Assembly: GCA_034231615.1 (NCBI GenBank) | Contig: CM067298.1 | Span: forward strand, 7,811,640 to 7,875,639 | Direction: 5' to 3' | Length of the DNA stretch: 64,000 nt | DNA from: Meghimatium bilineatum | Lineage: Eukaryota > Mollusca > Gastropoda > Stylommatophora > Philomycidae | Shown: positions 37,601 through 52,600 of the stretch, in pieces | Position numbering within the stretch: position 1 is the first letter of the stretch | Layout of the letters: every line of letters begins with the position of its first letter | Translations under genes and position numbers: made by a program | Notes under the pieces: model-generated | Seen by the model: only the letters and a program-made list of their open reading frames with translations | Told to the model about the DNA's origin: nothing | Databases searched by the model: none

Positions 37601-40600
37601 CACATGCTCAGAGTGTGGGAGACAATTCCAGGAACGCATAGGACTCATTAGTCACAGCTGGACATACAGCATCATCCCTGTTGAGCTGAACAGTCTACAT
37701 CGATTACAACAGATGAACAACAACAGTTTCATTTAGCGCCTCAAATTATTCAATATATTTATTTTTATGAATCCAGCATTTCTTGAATTATATGTAAAAA
37801 TTTCATTTTACACCACACAAAAAACTACAGCAAAATATTACATTATCTCCACTTAACAATCATATTCTATGGAAACCCATATACACACATTTTCACAGTT
37901 CAGTATTCTTTTAGAGACTTGTACCCAATGTTCACTATCTGAAATTATATGGCAGAGTTATGACAGTAGCAGTAATGAAAACATTGAATGCATACATACC
38001 TTTCTCTTGTGGTCTGTGAACAATGAGAATAGTAAGCTGATATAGAAGGCACCCTCCACCATGTAGTACCAATAGATATCGTTCGACACATGCTGTCAAA
38101 GAAATTTTCAGTAAATTTCTGTTAGTGAGATTTTGATATTGCTCCCACAGAACTGAGAAAAGTGTTATTTCTTTTGTTATGCTTGGTACTTCTTCCTTGT
38201 ATTATCTGGTTGTTTTTTTTGAATCGATGAATACAACTATTTCTCTTCAGCCTTCATTTGGCTAGGTCACAGAATCTGGCCTTCATTGGATGTCCTGGAA
38301 TGCTCTTGTACTTTTCTGCATGGATCATGTTCTTAGTGTCCCGCCTGTGTCTTCATGGCACCGGTGATACGGAAAAGTGCTTGATTTTGTACCTTGTAGA
38401 TGGGAATTGGATGCTGAAGTCTATGCTGTTGATCCATATTCTAGTACTGATCTAATTGCACCTGTATATACCTTGTTAAGGTTGCCTCATTGGCCCCTGT
38501 CAATTTCCTAAGGATGGTAAGTTTCTTTCTTACCTTTGTTTCTATTTGAAGTGTGGATACGGATACAAGTATATATTGATGGTATCAGCAACCAGAGCAG
38601 TGAAGAAAGGAGGTGCTGGGGGTGTACATAAAATATCCAGAAAAAAAAACTAATCCACAAGTTCACCAACTAGAATCTTCTGTTCCAATTACTCTGTAGA
38701 AGTACAGACTCGAAACATTGCTGCAGAAATAATTAACAACGCAACAAGCCAATGTCAACAGGTGCTGTTTCTTACTGATCCGATCTCTGTCCTACAAGCC
38801 CTTGACAGAAGTGAGCATTTAATGAAGGGTAGTATTACAATGGATACCATCCCACTGAGGCATACCGGACATTGAAAAGGCAGATAGGACATACACAGAC
38901 AAAACTAATAAATATATTCAGTATTCAATTCCTTCTTCACCTGTCCAAATATAATTAAGAAACTAAAAACATAAAACGTGTTTTCCAAACACAAACCAAA
39001 AAGAATTTTCAAAAAAGAATTCAATGGCAGGGGAGAAATGCGTATTTGTAATGCAAAGTGCTAAAAGATCAAATATTGAGAAGAAGATGAAGAAGCCTTC
39101 TCCTGCATTCGTTCTCAAACACCTGCAGATTAGAAGAATGTAATCTAGAGAATGGAATGTGCTGTGTCAGGATTTACAGCTTAGCTGTGATATTTCTTTC
39201 TTTTAATCTGACACGCACAACTTCTAATGGCTTCTGGATCAACTTGACCATGTATGAAATGGGACAGCTACCTTCATCCAAAAATATCCTTAGTTGATAT
39301 GACATGCTCTGCTATAAACAGTATCACTATTCTTTGCTCCCCTCTTGGCCCAAACATACACAAAGAAGTAATCCCTTTAGCTGTGTAGATATTTTGACAG
39401 TGCAGTCCTTCAGACAAGAGCACTGGTCATCTTCAGTTGTGAGGTAACAACTAATATCAGGTTTGTTGTCTCAAAAACATGAACTATGTTGCTGTGTATA
39501 TTTGGTTCCCAAAGGGAGACATTCCAGTGCAGCAAAATCCTAGGATCTCCAAATCCTGTCAGTGTTTAGTTCCAAAAGGGAGACATTCCAGTGCAGCAAT
39601 ATCCTAGGATCTCCGCATTCTGTCAGGAGAATAGCATATATTTCTGAACCAACTAGTCTGTTGACCCATCTGCAGTGATTGTATATCTGGCATTCCCTGC
39701 CACTGAAAGATAAGGTGCAACGTCCACTGGAAACGTCACTTTGTCATCCGTGGGAATGATTAAATAGAAGACAAAAGATAGAAATTAAGATCAGACATTT
39801 AACCCATGAATAAAGTAAAAGTAAAGTTACCCATAGCATTTATTAACTTTCACCGCGCCCATATTAACACCGGACGGCGAAAAACAAAATGGCGACTAAC
39901 ACTGTTGGCGACATACTCCATCCAATAGCCTGATTGGTTACTCAGGAACATGCGCTATTGAAGCCGGTTCATTCCTACGTCTGACACAATTGTTGTAACA
40001 ATGGCTAGCCAGAAGATACAAATTTTATAGCAATTAATCTGACCACATCTGCACACCGGTACGATGCCATGATGGTGGACCGGTTTTATAGACTTATCTT
40101 TCATCGTATTATGAATAAAATAACATTGAATCGTGGCTTGAATAATGAATTATTTAGTTTCACAGCAGTGAATATACAGAATGCTGCGTTGGTTTGGAGA
40201 CTTGTAGACATTTGATATTGAATATTTTGAAGTGGCACCACAAATGACTCTAGACCTAAGCTCAAATTACAATTTTACTGCAAATCTACATATTTTATAC
40301 AGTTCCCCCGGCAATATTTTGATAATTTCGCAGTGAAAGAACATAAATACAACAGATTTGCGTGATTTAGTGTACAGTGTTGCCAAGGAATTCGATATAT
40401 AAGATAAGTTATTTTTTTCCTCTTTATTTGTTATAAAATATATGGTTTTTTTGTGAAAAACGTCTCTACCACTTTCTCATACGTCTGGTATCACACACAC
40501 ATGTACATAAATTACACCAATATATGCATAATTCAATTCTTTATTTATATGTGCAAATATTATTTAAATATCTCTAACAACCAAAAAATTATCACATTTT

Positions 40601-43600
40601 CAAAACAGTCACCATCAATAACACAAATTTTCAAAAAAAGAATCCGGTGGCAGGGAGATGTTTCGTATTTTTTAATCTGGCTTGCTAAAGGTTAATGCAG
40701 TAGAGGTGTGCGATATTAGCGATCTCACATTTCAGTGACTCTGCTATATGAGGGCGGTAGCCATCTCCACTCCCTCTTAACTTCCCGGATCAATCCAGTA
40801 CCCACTTAAGGCTGGATCGACACAGAAGCCATTCCCCTCAACTGGGGAATCAACCCAGGACCACTCATATTCGGAATTAGTGCGCTAACTCTGCGTGGCT
40901 CCCCATGAGTAGAGGACAACAGAAAATAAAATATGAAACATAACTGTAAAAGATTAATTTTAGAAGAACATTGCCCCCACTAACCATATCATCTACCAGA
41001 AGTATATTACATAGTTAGATATGGTACGCCACTGGAAAGACCTGAAGATCTTCTTCATAAAGATTAAACTATTAAAGAAATGAAGCAATAGAGCAAAGAA
41101 CACATGTGAGATCAACTTACATGATGAGGCCACCCTTGCCATGCCTGCATAGTCTCATAGAACCAAGATTTCTGAAGACAAACAGGATCATGATTTTTTA
41201 ACACTTATTCATAATGGTTCTTGCATATTTTTTAGCAGTAGTGTTCTCAACATTAAATTTAATGAACTTAAAGTTGTGTTTATTTCACTCTTTATTTTTT
41301 TTATATTATTTCATGTGATATATCCAAACTCTGAATGCTAGAGGATGCACTAGATGTCTCAATGTGACACCTCTACAACCCTGACAGGTTATGCGTTTTA
41401 GTATTATTATTACTAATATTACTTCACTCTATTTTGTAGGCACATCGTAAATTAATTCATCATACCAACATTATGTTATTAATGCCAGACATGGACACTA
41501 ACTAAAGAACAAGAGAGTATCACTGTATGTGAAATGAGATGTCTAAGAAAAGCAGAAAACAGAATAAGAAGTCATGTGAGGAATGAAGAGATTTTTAAAA
41601 AACTTGAAAGAACATATGTGGTCAAATATATTGAAAAACAGTCTGAAATTGTTCAGTGACTTAATGAGAATGAACCCATATTGAGCAAGCCACACAAGCT
41701 ACAACTTGGAAACAGCAAGAGGCAGAGGTAAACCAAGAAGAAGGTGGTGGATTGAAGGAATTACTAACTCACTTCAATCTCTGAAATGTCACAATATTAA
41801 TACATATCATGCAATCAAAAGTGCTATAGCCCAAAAACTGATTGTCAATCAATTCTACGACCGACTGGACAGCAAAAAGATACTCAAAACTGAATTGACC
41901 AGGTTTTGAAAATATATAGTCACATTAAAATGAATTTTTAAGAGTTATTGCATAATAAATACAGCCAGCTAGTATGAAATATTATAACCATTTTCAAAGA
42001 CTTTCATTAATAAATTCTACCTTTTATGCTGAAGTTGGATGTGTCAGGTAGAAAGGCGCAGATATTGCAGCAATGCTGTAAACCATTTCACAATGCAATC
42101 CGTTCTCCGGACTGCATCCATCTAATCTGCAGGAGTTTCAGAACGAACGCAGAAGAAGAATTCTACGTTTCAACATTTTATATAACACAATTAGATCCCT
42201 CTTCATCACTCTTCCAAAAGTCATCAAGCAATAGGAAAGGTAAATGTGATGAATTGTAGAATTTAATTCAGTTCATGCATAGAGCTACTCAGATTTGAAA
42301 GTAGCGCTATCCTGGTACGATATATGTTCTTCCTCTCTTCTCTGATACAAATAAAAAATGCGTTCTGTAGATTCTGAGCTCAGTCAATACATTTTTCTCA
42401 CTTCCAACTCAAGTTATAATGCCATGCCTTCACTATATATATCATCATCAAGTGCCGTGCTGATTGGTGATGATGAATCTCCACAATTCTCTATTGTAAA
42501 TATCTTTTATCATGATTGTCGTTGACTCTTTGCTATCCCATGATGTCAGACCAATTTTTCTCGCATTGTTGCCCTCGATCTCTCTTGCCTTCTATCATGC
42601 ATGTTGTAACTATGCTCTCCAGACCTCCCAGTCTTATAGAATATCCAAAAAATAAAGATTGTCTTTTTCTGACTTTATTAAGTAAACCCTGTCTCACATT
42701 TTACTCTTTCAGCATCTTCTCATTAGTTTTTTTTAGCTGCCCATGATACTCTGAACACTCTTCTATACAACCACATGTCTGTTGCCTCTAATTTTTCACG
42801 ATCCTGTTTACATATTGTCCAATACCAACAACCATATGTTACAATTGATGTTATATAGCTCTGAAGAGAAAACCATGTCACAAGAATATGGAATGTGTTA
42901 TGACATGGTTTACAGTGTAGCTGTAACATCTCTTCCTCACCTCTATTGACAGGTACATATTACACAATATATTCATGTTTATGAATGCTGCCTTTGTCTG
43001 TCCTATCCTGCTCCTTATCTCTGTTGAAATTCTTCCATCTGATGTTATTGTTTCTTGTATCTGTACATGAAGTACTTACAGTGATCTTAACATCAATCTA
43101 CTTACATCTGTGTGCAAGTAAACACCATACCAGAAGATTACCAAATAAAATAAGCCCCTCCACCTGGAAAATAGAATGGAAAAAATAAAATAATCCCCTC
43201 CACCTGAAAAATAGAATAAAATAAAAAAGAAACAATAATTGGCATACTTTAACTAGAATCATCAATACCACTCGGAATCCATGTCAAGTTAGTAACATAA
43301 ACTCTCTAACGAAATGCTCCCATCATTCCTACAAGACGGGACTCAAGGCAAAGGGAAATCCTATTTTTAACATTGTGTTTGTTGCAAGCACCTATAAATA
43401 TAAATTTGATTTATATTACATTTAAACTATGATAAAATTAATTCATTAGCTGGACAACAAGAGCCACTGTTGACAATTGTGAAACTTTGTAAACTCCGAT
43501 GGTATGGGCAACTGGTGAGACATGCCTCGATGACAAAAGATATTCTTGAAGGTACAGAGGAGTAGTAAAAAGTCAAGGTGGCCAGAAGAAGACATGGATG

Positions 43601-46600
43601 AATAATATTAAAGAATGGACAGAGTGTGAGGTTTCCAAACTCATCAGGATGGTAGAAAATAAAGATGCGTGGAGATCTTTCTGTACCAAATGTCTCACCA
43701 CTACAACCCTGACGGGTTATGGTTTTATTATTATTAAATTTAAACTATAGATATAAATGTGACTAGAGGCATCTTTAATTCCATACCTCTAATTTATTGT
43801 TTTGATGTGTAATTATAAAATAAATTTGAACAAAAATCATGCATCCATTGCAAATTTTCTTGTAGTGTTTTTATCATCTTTTTGTTCACAGTTGTTTATC
43901 TATGTGTTATTTATTATCTATGTGTTGTTTATTATTCAGTAAGTTCTGTTCTCTTGCTTATCTATGTCGATTCAGCAAGTAATGGTCTCTTGAACTTTTG
44001 ACAGCAAAGCTGTCAACTATGACACAATGCATTATGTTCTCAGAACCATATCCTGCTCATCTGCAGGAGTTTGAGAACAAAAGCAGATGGAAGAATGCTG
44101 ATCACTAAACTACACATTTTATCTAGTTGTGTTGTTTGATACCATGATTGCTTGTGCACTTCTCTGCCTGGTATCTCTGACTTCAGCCAGTGATTGCTTG
44201 GGCAGGACTGAGGCCTTGCTCGATGTCAGGAATGGCCTGACCAATCTTAGTTTCCAGGCTCTGTTGGCTGGACTAAGCCACGTCTCAACTTAAATGAGTT
44301 TGCCTCGATGGGGACATTCCATATGACATGACTTCAGTGCATCCATGTTCAAGCTACAGAGAGAACTTGATTTTCTGCTATGGCTTCTTACATATAAAAA
44401 CGTCATCAAAAGTTTCACACAACAATTGCTGATTATGTACAAAAAAAATTCATATTCATAAAACCTATAGCCCTTCAGAGTGGTAAGGATACTACATAGG
44501 ATGTGTCAAGACATCAAGCCTAAAGCCCTTCAGAGTGGTAATGATACTACAGTGGATGTAAAAGTAAAGTATGTCCCATGGCAGCAACCTGCCATCGGTG
44601 ATAAAGATAAAAAAGATAACTCTTCATGTACTAAGCCACAGTAACTATTAGGTGGGGTGGATTCCCTTCCTTGCTGTCTTTACCTCCCCTAACTCATGTA
44701 TCAGGTACACATTTACAGCTGAATCAACTGGAGGAGTGGTCATGTCAAGCGAGACATCACAACCAGGATTTATTTTTTCCGGACGTGGTTTCAAACCTGG
44801 TACGCTGTAACCCAGTGATAACAGGTGGGTGTCTCAAGACATAAAACCTATAACCCTTCAGAGTGGTAAGGATACTGCAGTGGATGTGTCAAGACAAAAG
44901 TCCTCCAATAATGTCTATCTGCAGTGATACAGAACAGCAGAACATTTATGACATCCATTTTTGATGTCTGATGATGATTATCTTTGTCTTCCTCTGTTAC
45001 TTCCACCTTTGACTATTTCCTACAGGAATACTTTTTTATAGAAAATAATGTTGGCTTACATGTCCAAACCAAGCTAGTTTTAATTGTTTTACTATTGGAA
45101 GTGTTTTCACAGTAGGAGATGTTGATAGTGTGCTCTCTTTACAAAACCAACTTGTCGGACTAGGTGGTTCGAATGCTGACCATCCACACTGTACTGGTGA
45201 TATGATTGGATGTATTAGCGATGTCTCAAAATTCAACAAGTTCAATAGCTATGTCATGTACAGGATACGTTTCAAGTATTTTATTGAAAATAGTGATTCT
45301 CATGGACCTATAAACTTCCCTCTGCCAATGATGGATGTGTCTGGCCATTGGCATAAATAAAACGGTGACACAAAGTATTTTCATTCTCTGGATTACATCC
45401 TTCTGGAAATCTAGTAGAATAATGATCCTGATACAAGAGAAATCCAGCAGGAGTTTGAGAAAGAACGCTGAAGAAGAATAAACTTTATAAACTGACTTAT
45501 CCGATCCCTGTGGCTGCGAGTTGTCACTCTTTCTTCCCTGCGCTAGGTTGTGGTATGTCTTCTTCAGCTGTATTGTGTGCGTATAAAGGGTGTTAGTGAT
45601 GGAGGGATTTAGTGGTAACAGTTGTTTTCTCAGGTCTGTTAGTGTAGGGCATTCAATAAGATGATATTTTACTGTTTCATCCTCCTGCCTGTTGCAGTAT
45701 AGTATATGGTTTGTTGTAATTCTTTGTAGATGTTTGTTAAAATGTACATTTGTTGTTCACAGCTTAAATATTGTGGTTTGATATTTGCATTGTAGCCTAT
45801 TTATGCTGTTGTGTGGATTTGATTGGGACATGTCTGCATCTTCCTCTTGAGCCAATGACTCAGCCACTGTTTTATTCTTGCAACATTCAGTGTTGTTTAC
45901 AGTTTTGTGGATAATGTGTTTAGTTGTTTAATTAATGTTGATAGCAATTCCTGGTTAGGACATACTTGCTCCCTGTTTGACCAGTTTACACATTTTTCTT
46001 GTGCTATCTATAGGAATTACATCATCTATAACAGTTGTATACAACGTATTCATTTCTCTATATCTGCAGGGAGTGTCCAATACTGTTCTTCTACTTCTTC
46101 ATTCGCACTCTGATAACCAACATGAGATTTTGTGTGATTTCCTCACTCTCTGATAACCAATGTGAGAGTTTATGTGATTTTCACACCGAGGAGCATGAGG
46201 TACTTTGTGCTGCCAGTTTAACAGAAGACCTGATTATTTTACATATTCTGGCCCAGCACATCTGTTTTTGGCATTCTAACTCTCAAAACCATACAGCATA
46301 ATAGAAAAATATATAAATAGTGATTTTCATTCTAACACTGACATTGTATTTCTATTTTCAATTGAGCCCAGACATCTCCATAAGGCAATGTTACAAATAT
46401 ATAAAGTAATACATCTATTTATTATTTAGCATAAGACATATGCCAACCTTTATTCAAACTACCGGTACATTCATATACACTTACGATGATTCCACAAATT
46501 TCTTAAACACAGGTGTTCTGTCCTGGTTTCTCCTGACTCTGAACCAACGCTCAATCTGTCTCACAGTCAAGTCTGTTCGTTTTGCCAGATCCTAAAATAT

Positions 46601-49600
46601 GAGACATTGTATCACCGAACAAGCACACTGTTTATTGTGTTTGTATATGTGTACAGTTGGCAACATTGGCGTGAAGCATTTACTTGGTCAAGTTTATACT
46701 CACAACTCTTCTTATAGCATTCCTTTTACCTCACTCTATTTCTATTTTTTATCTATCAATAATGTGTAACAATGCAGGTGAGCACTGCTATTGCATGTAA
46801 CTGGACATGATTGCACATTTTTTTAAATTTTCAATTGAGATGGTGTTATGAGACCATCTCTTTGCATTTGACAGTTTTGTGTGTCTTTGTGTTCATTAGA
46901 AAACTGTCTATCCTAATAATTCTTCCTTCTTCTTCTTCTGCGTTAAGGAATCTTATGGTCTCATTAGATCTTCAGGCCAGTCGCCAGGACAAAGCTCCCA
47001 GTCTTCTCCAGGTCAGAATAGCAGCCCCAAAGTATTTGCCTCAGTTCGGTCCAAAGTGTCTATGTCTTGCTTCGCAGTTCTCGGTATTCTGGACAGTCTT
47101 GGAATATGTGTTCAGGGGTCTGTATGCTTGTTCCGCATGAACATTCATTTGTGTGGGCAACCCTAATCCGATACAGGTGACTATGTAGCCTGAAGTGGAT
47201 AGTCTAAGTCGAAAGATAATGGTCTGTTGTTGCTTATGAAGATAGTGTATGGGGTCTGGTTTTGAGCCGGTATCCATATCTTTCTTCCACTGTGATGTAT
47301 AATGGTTGCAGATTAGTGTCTTGGCCTCACTGTATGACAGAGGAAAGCTGAATTGTTCCATTTTACCTCCTGCTTTTGCCAGGGCATCAGCTCTCTCATT
47401 TCCAGTGATACCACAATGGGCAGGTAGCCACTGAAGAGTGGCACTGATGTTTGAGCTTTTATTTTATATTTGCCAGTTCTAATCTAATCTAATTTTATGT
47501 ATTGTGTTTTCATTTGTGCTGTTTTGTATTGTTTCCAATAAGGATTTGCAGTCCGTGAATATTACTACACTGGATGGTGTTGGAAGATCTGTGGAAGCAT
47601 GAGCTCTCAGTGCCTGCAGGAGTACCTGTGCCTCTGAAGTTTGAGCATGACTTTCCTTTTTGGAATGCTTTACTTAGGCTCTTTCCATTGTTATATCTTA
47701 TAAAGATGCTTCCTCCATTTTTAGAGCTTCCTCTGCCAATTCATCTGTGTATACATGTGTCCATATTTTAGTATCATATTTGTGTGCCAGAGACTTTAGC
47801 TGAAATGATGTCAGGTGTTCTCTTTTGATGATCCCAGGGACTTCTTTGACGATGGAAATGTTTTTTTAATCTGTAAATTTAATCTGTAAATCATCAAACC
47901 ACAAAACATTTCCATTTCTTGGGCGTCATTGTGGAGGATATCTTCCTGTTGGTGATGCAATTGTTTTGATATGTACAGGAAGCTAGTTCTCTTCAATCTG
48001 TTTTTTGTGTAACTGTTGCATTTGTGGTACACTGGAAAGTTTAGCGTCCAAAGTATCATCTGTTTTTGTAAGAGTACCCTTTCTGTGCGTCTGTTTTTGA
48101 GTGGTTACATGATTTCCATTGATTGAATTGGGGTGGTCTTCATACCCCATGATTAGTCTAAGGTCAGCATTTTGGATTTTCTGTAGGCGCTCAGTATTTG
48201 TTTTGGATGCTGATGCCCATGCTGTCATTCAATCAGAGGTCTAAATGTTCATGTGTATATGCTTTAAGTATGTTGTTATTTGCTTCCAAACTTGTGCCAG
48301 ATATCTAAATAGTTCAAAATATGTTACACTATACAAAATAATTACTATATCAAGCATGATTCTCTTTTAAAAGTATTTTAAAAACAAAGGACAAATGTCA
48401 TTAAAAAATACAACCGCAACAAATACAAAAATATCATACATGGTCACAAGTAACAGATATATAAACATTATTTTTTTATTTTTTTTTAAACATATTTTAC
48501 AGAACTTCCTACTGTATTACACAACAAGAAAACATATTTTACAGAACTTCCCACTGTATAACACAATGAGAAAACTATATCCGCCTGAAATAGCTCTGAC
48601 AGGCAAGCAAGTTTTGTTGGATGATGGTAAGTTTTTGGACACTGAAGCTTGTGTTCAAATATTTTTTTGCGATGGTTGCACCAGTGTCTACAATTTAGAT
48701 TATGAAGTGAATTTCCCCATGACACTAGACAATGGTCCACTAGATAACCTACCAATGCAACAGAAAACTTTAGTAGATGACATGTCATTATATTGAGGCT
48801 GTCTTCTTATGGAAGCTTCATAGCATGTCATCTATACAATTATGCTTTTCAGTTGTTTTTTTTCTTGTTGCTTTTTGTGTTGTTTTATGCTTTGTCATTT
48901 GTATAAATGAATGCACATTCTGTGGTTGGCAGGGAGTCACAGATGTACTTCACAGCACTGGAGAGGTGAGGGGGAAACTGGCTAAACTGTTTTCCTATGA
49001 TTGAGACCCATCATAAAGGCACAGTGACTTAAAACGTGACCTGTCTTTTGCCTTGAACATTTGATTACATGCCTGGAGCCACAGAGAAGTTTGGAATAAC
49101 TAGTTGTCAGTTGGTCATGGGAAATGAGCACAGTAGACTCTATCTTGGCTGCAGTGGCACGGAGGAATGCATAGTATAAACCATCCTTCCTGATGGTATA
49201 ATAGTTATTACTGCCTCTGGTCCGGGGTGGGTAGAAAATCCACAGACTTCCCAGCACTATAATGCAACTGCATCAAAAGGCATAAGCCCATGAACCACTA
49301 GATCAGCAACTGACAATGTAGTGAACTTATTCTGTTCAGATATTTATTACGTGAGCATGCCGTGTTCTCAGTTGAAATATCAGACTCTGGTTTATTCTCC
49401 TAAGTACTTGATGTGTAGACAAGTTAAACTGCGAACAAGATTCTCCTAAGTTATTTTTGTGAGTCCACTGAAGTGTTTAAAAAAGTGTTTAAAATTATTT
49501 TTAATTACTATTATTTTTAATTGCTATTAGTGTTTAAAAAAAGTGGATGACATGTCTTTGAGATGGCCTACTGATGTAGCCATTCTTGTCTGTAGTTATT

Positions 49601-52600
49601 TTTCTAGATCTGTTTACATTTTAGAAGTATGGTGCTTGGTCAATGCTCTGCAGCAGCAGCTACTTTCTTCGGTCGTTTGTCAGCTGCTCTGTATCTGAGA
49701 CTCATTGCCAGGTATCCACTGGAGAGCTGCTTTGACACCAAAAGAGATGGAAAGTTGGCCGATTTTTAGTTATTGGTGTTGCAATCTATGAGTAATTTTC
49801 TGTTCTATAGGGCTTGGATTGCCGATTTTTTGTCTGACAAGATGACTATGGGGTGATTCCACTTTCAAAGTCAAGGGTAATTTAATTGAGACCTTTTTTA
49901 TTGCTATTATCTCTACTACATAGCAAAATAATTTTATTTTTAAGAAAACAGTTCTAAAAATAAGCAACAATAATTTTTATCTGCAAATAAAAAAGGTAAC
50001 AATTCTACCTGTAGCACTATGTTTGATTCAAAAACTCTCAGCACATAATAAAAAAGAATAACAAGACATAAAAAGATTTTGAGATGTGGTGCTACCACAG
50101 AATGAAAACTGTGAGCTAATAGACAAAATTATGAAAGAAACAAGGGCTCAAAGAAATATGGTACAGGCTTCTGAAAGAGTATAAAGAAATGTGTATTACC
50201 TTGGTCACAATATCAGTTGTGAAGAATTACTAATGGTAAAACAGAAAGGTGACAGTCAATAATAAGTGAGACTGAGGTACAACTGTATAACCAAAAGGTA
50301 CACTTACACAGAACACAAAGTAGTGTTATCATTGACTATCAGATTATTGGACACGAAGTCTGGAAGGCAAAATATGGTATAAAATAAGACGAATTCCTAG
50401 AAAAACAATCTATAACAGATATGTAAGGATATCAGAGTCCTGAGTTATGCTAATCTGAAGACAGCTGCTCAAAACTGGTGACAGTTGTGCGACATGATCA
50501 AACTTCAACATGTCTCAAGACTAACTAGGATTGATGATGGTGATAACAATCACACCAAAGATGATGATTTTAAATATTTGATAATATTCATGATCTACCT
50601 GAATAGTTTCCCTTGAAGGCAACTTTTTCTGTCTAAAGGCATTTTCGAGAATTGGATTTGGGGTAGCATTTTTTACAGCAGCCTTCAAACCAAATGAATG
50701 TCCAATTGGTCCAAATATGTACCTGAAATGATATACATACATGAACTATATAAACACTACATAAATCAATCAATAAACCTGTAACCCTTCAGGGTCGTAG
50801 GGGTACCACATTGGATGCCTCAGCACACAGAGTTCTCCAGCGAATTCTATCCTCAGCAATGCGGATGAGTGTGGAAATATCTTGCCCTGTCCATTTCTTG
50901 ATGTCTGTCCATGCTTTTATTTGTCCTCCTCTGCTTCTTCCACCCTTGACAGTTCCCTGCAGTATTGTTTTTGACAAGGAATCGTGCCTGCATACATGTC
51001 CGAACCATGCTAGTTTTCGTCGTTTCACTATTGAAAGCAATGGCTCCTGAACACATCTCTGCTTTATTTCTTACGTACACAGTGGTCCTATAGGAAATTC
51101 GTAGAATTCGTCTGTAGCCTTTGTACTCGAAAGCCTGTAATCTTCTCTCCATGTCCGCAGTGAGTGTCCAACTCTCACAACACAACAGAAAGCACCAGCG
51201 ACCTATACAAATCACTACATAACAATGTTTTAAAATGCACCTTCATCGTAATTCCATGTTCTCTTCTTCTTCGTTTGTTCTCAAACTCCTACAGATTATC
51301 AGGAAGTAGTCTGGAGAATGGAATGTGTTATGTCATGGTTTACAGCATTGCTGCGATATATGCCCCTTTTGGCCTGACAAACCTGGCTTTGGATCATTTT
51401 GACCCTTTTTGGGCTGGGACAGTCAACTACACCCAATAACCTCCTTAGTTGCCTCTTACGACATGCATGGAAGGTAAACAGTGTTGCTATTCTTTGCTCC
51501 CCTCTCAGGTCCTGGCAACACACAGGCGAGTTTATGGTTTGAAGTTTACAAATTAGAATCCTCAATGTTTCTTCTTTTGCTTGTTAATTAACAGAATATA
51601 GTCCTGAGAACAACTGTGTGTTGCTGGGGCCAGAATGAGGAGAAAATAATAGCGGCCAAAAAAGATGACTACCTCATGCGGAATGTCTGTGGGTCTCACC
51701 ATTGTCCCACTAGACATGCCACCCATACAACCAACTAGACATGCCACCCATACAACAGAAAACCTTAGTAGAGGACATGATTGTATATTGAGGCTCTCTT
51801 CTTATGGGAACATTGTAGCACGTCATCTATATAATAATGCTGTTCATGTTTTGGAGGTTTTTTTTATGCTTTTATGTTATTATTTTATATATGTATGTAC
51901 CCTGTGATTGGGAGCTAGAGATGTACTTCGCAGCACTGAGGAGACTAGCTACACTGTTTGAGGCCCATCATAAAAGCATAATGACTCAGGAAGTGCCACG
52001 CCTTTTGCTTTGAACATTTAATTACATACCTGGAGCTGTAGAGATGTTTAGCACATAACCGGTAGGCAATTGGTGATGGGGAATGAGCACAGTGAACCCT
52101 ATTTTGGCTGTTGGCTAGGAGCAGTGCATAGTCAGAAACCTACCTTCCTGGTGGTGTGATACTTTTTTTTGTAGCTCTGTCCCAAGGTAAGTAGAAATTT
52201 TAAAAGTTCCAGAACTTTAATGCCAGTACAAACAGGTCAAAGGGAATGAGTACATGGACCACTGGATCAGCAACCAACTAACCATGAGGGGACTACTGGT
52301 GTTATGGGTGAAGTTTAGGTAGAAGTCAATATCCAGACTCCCAACAGTGCCATAAAAATGTTTTCGTGAAAGCAGACATAGCATGACTGAAAAGAACATT
52401 ATTAGTAGCACACAATTATATTAAATGACATATTCTTTTCCAGAACATATCTTCATTGTGGATACTCTGAACGCCTCTCTGTCCAGGGCTAAAATGCCTT
52501 CATTTTATACATTCCAGAGACATGTTTATACATTCTTCTATGTCGCTGGTCCATCATCTTCTTGGTATTCCTATTTCATGGCATGCTGTCCTCCAGAATC

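Noticed and set aside
38258-38455. 65-codon plus-strand frame in intron 6-5 region
   Set aside because: No motif, homology or splice context; intronic chance frame.
46035-46301. 88-codon plus-strand frame with cysteines
   Set aside because: Runs through interspersed family 4, which is repeated at 32215 without keeping the frame.
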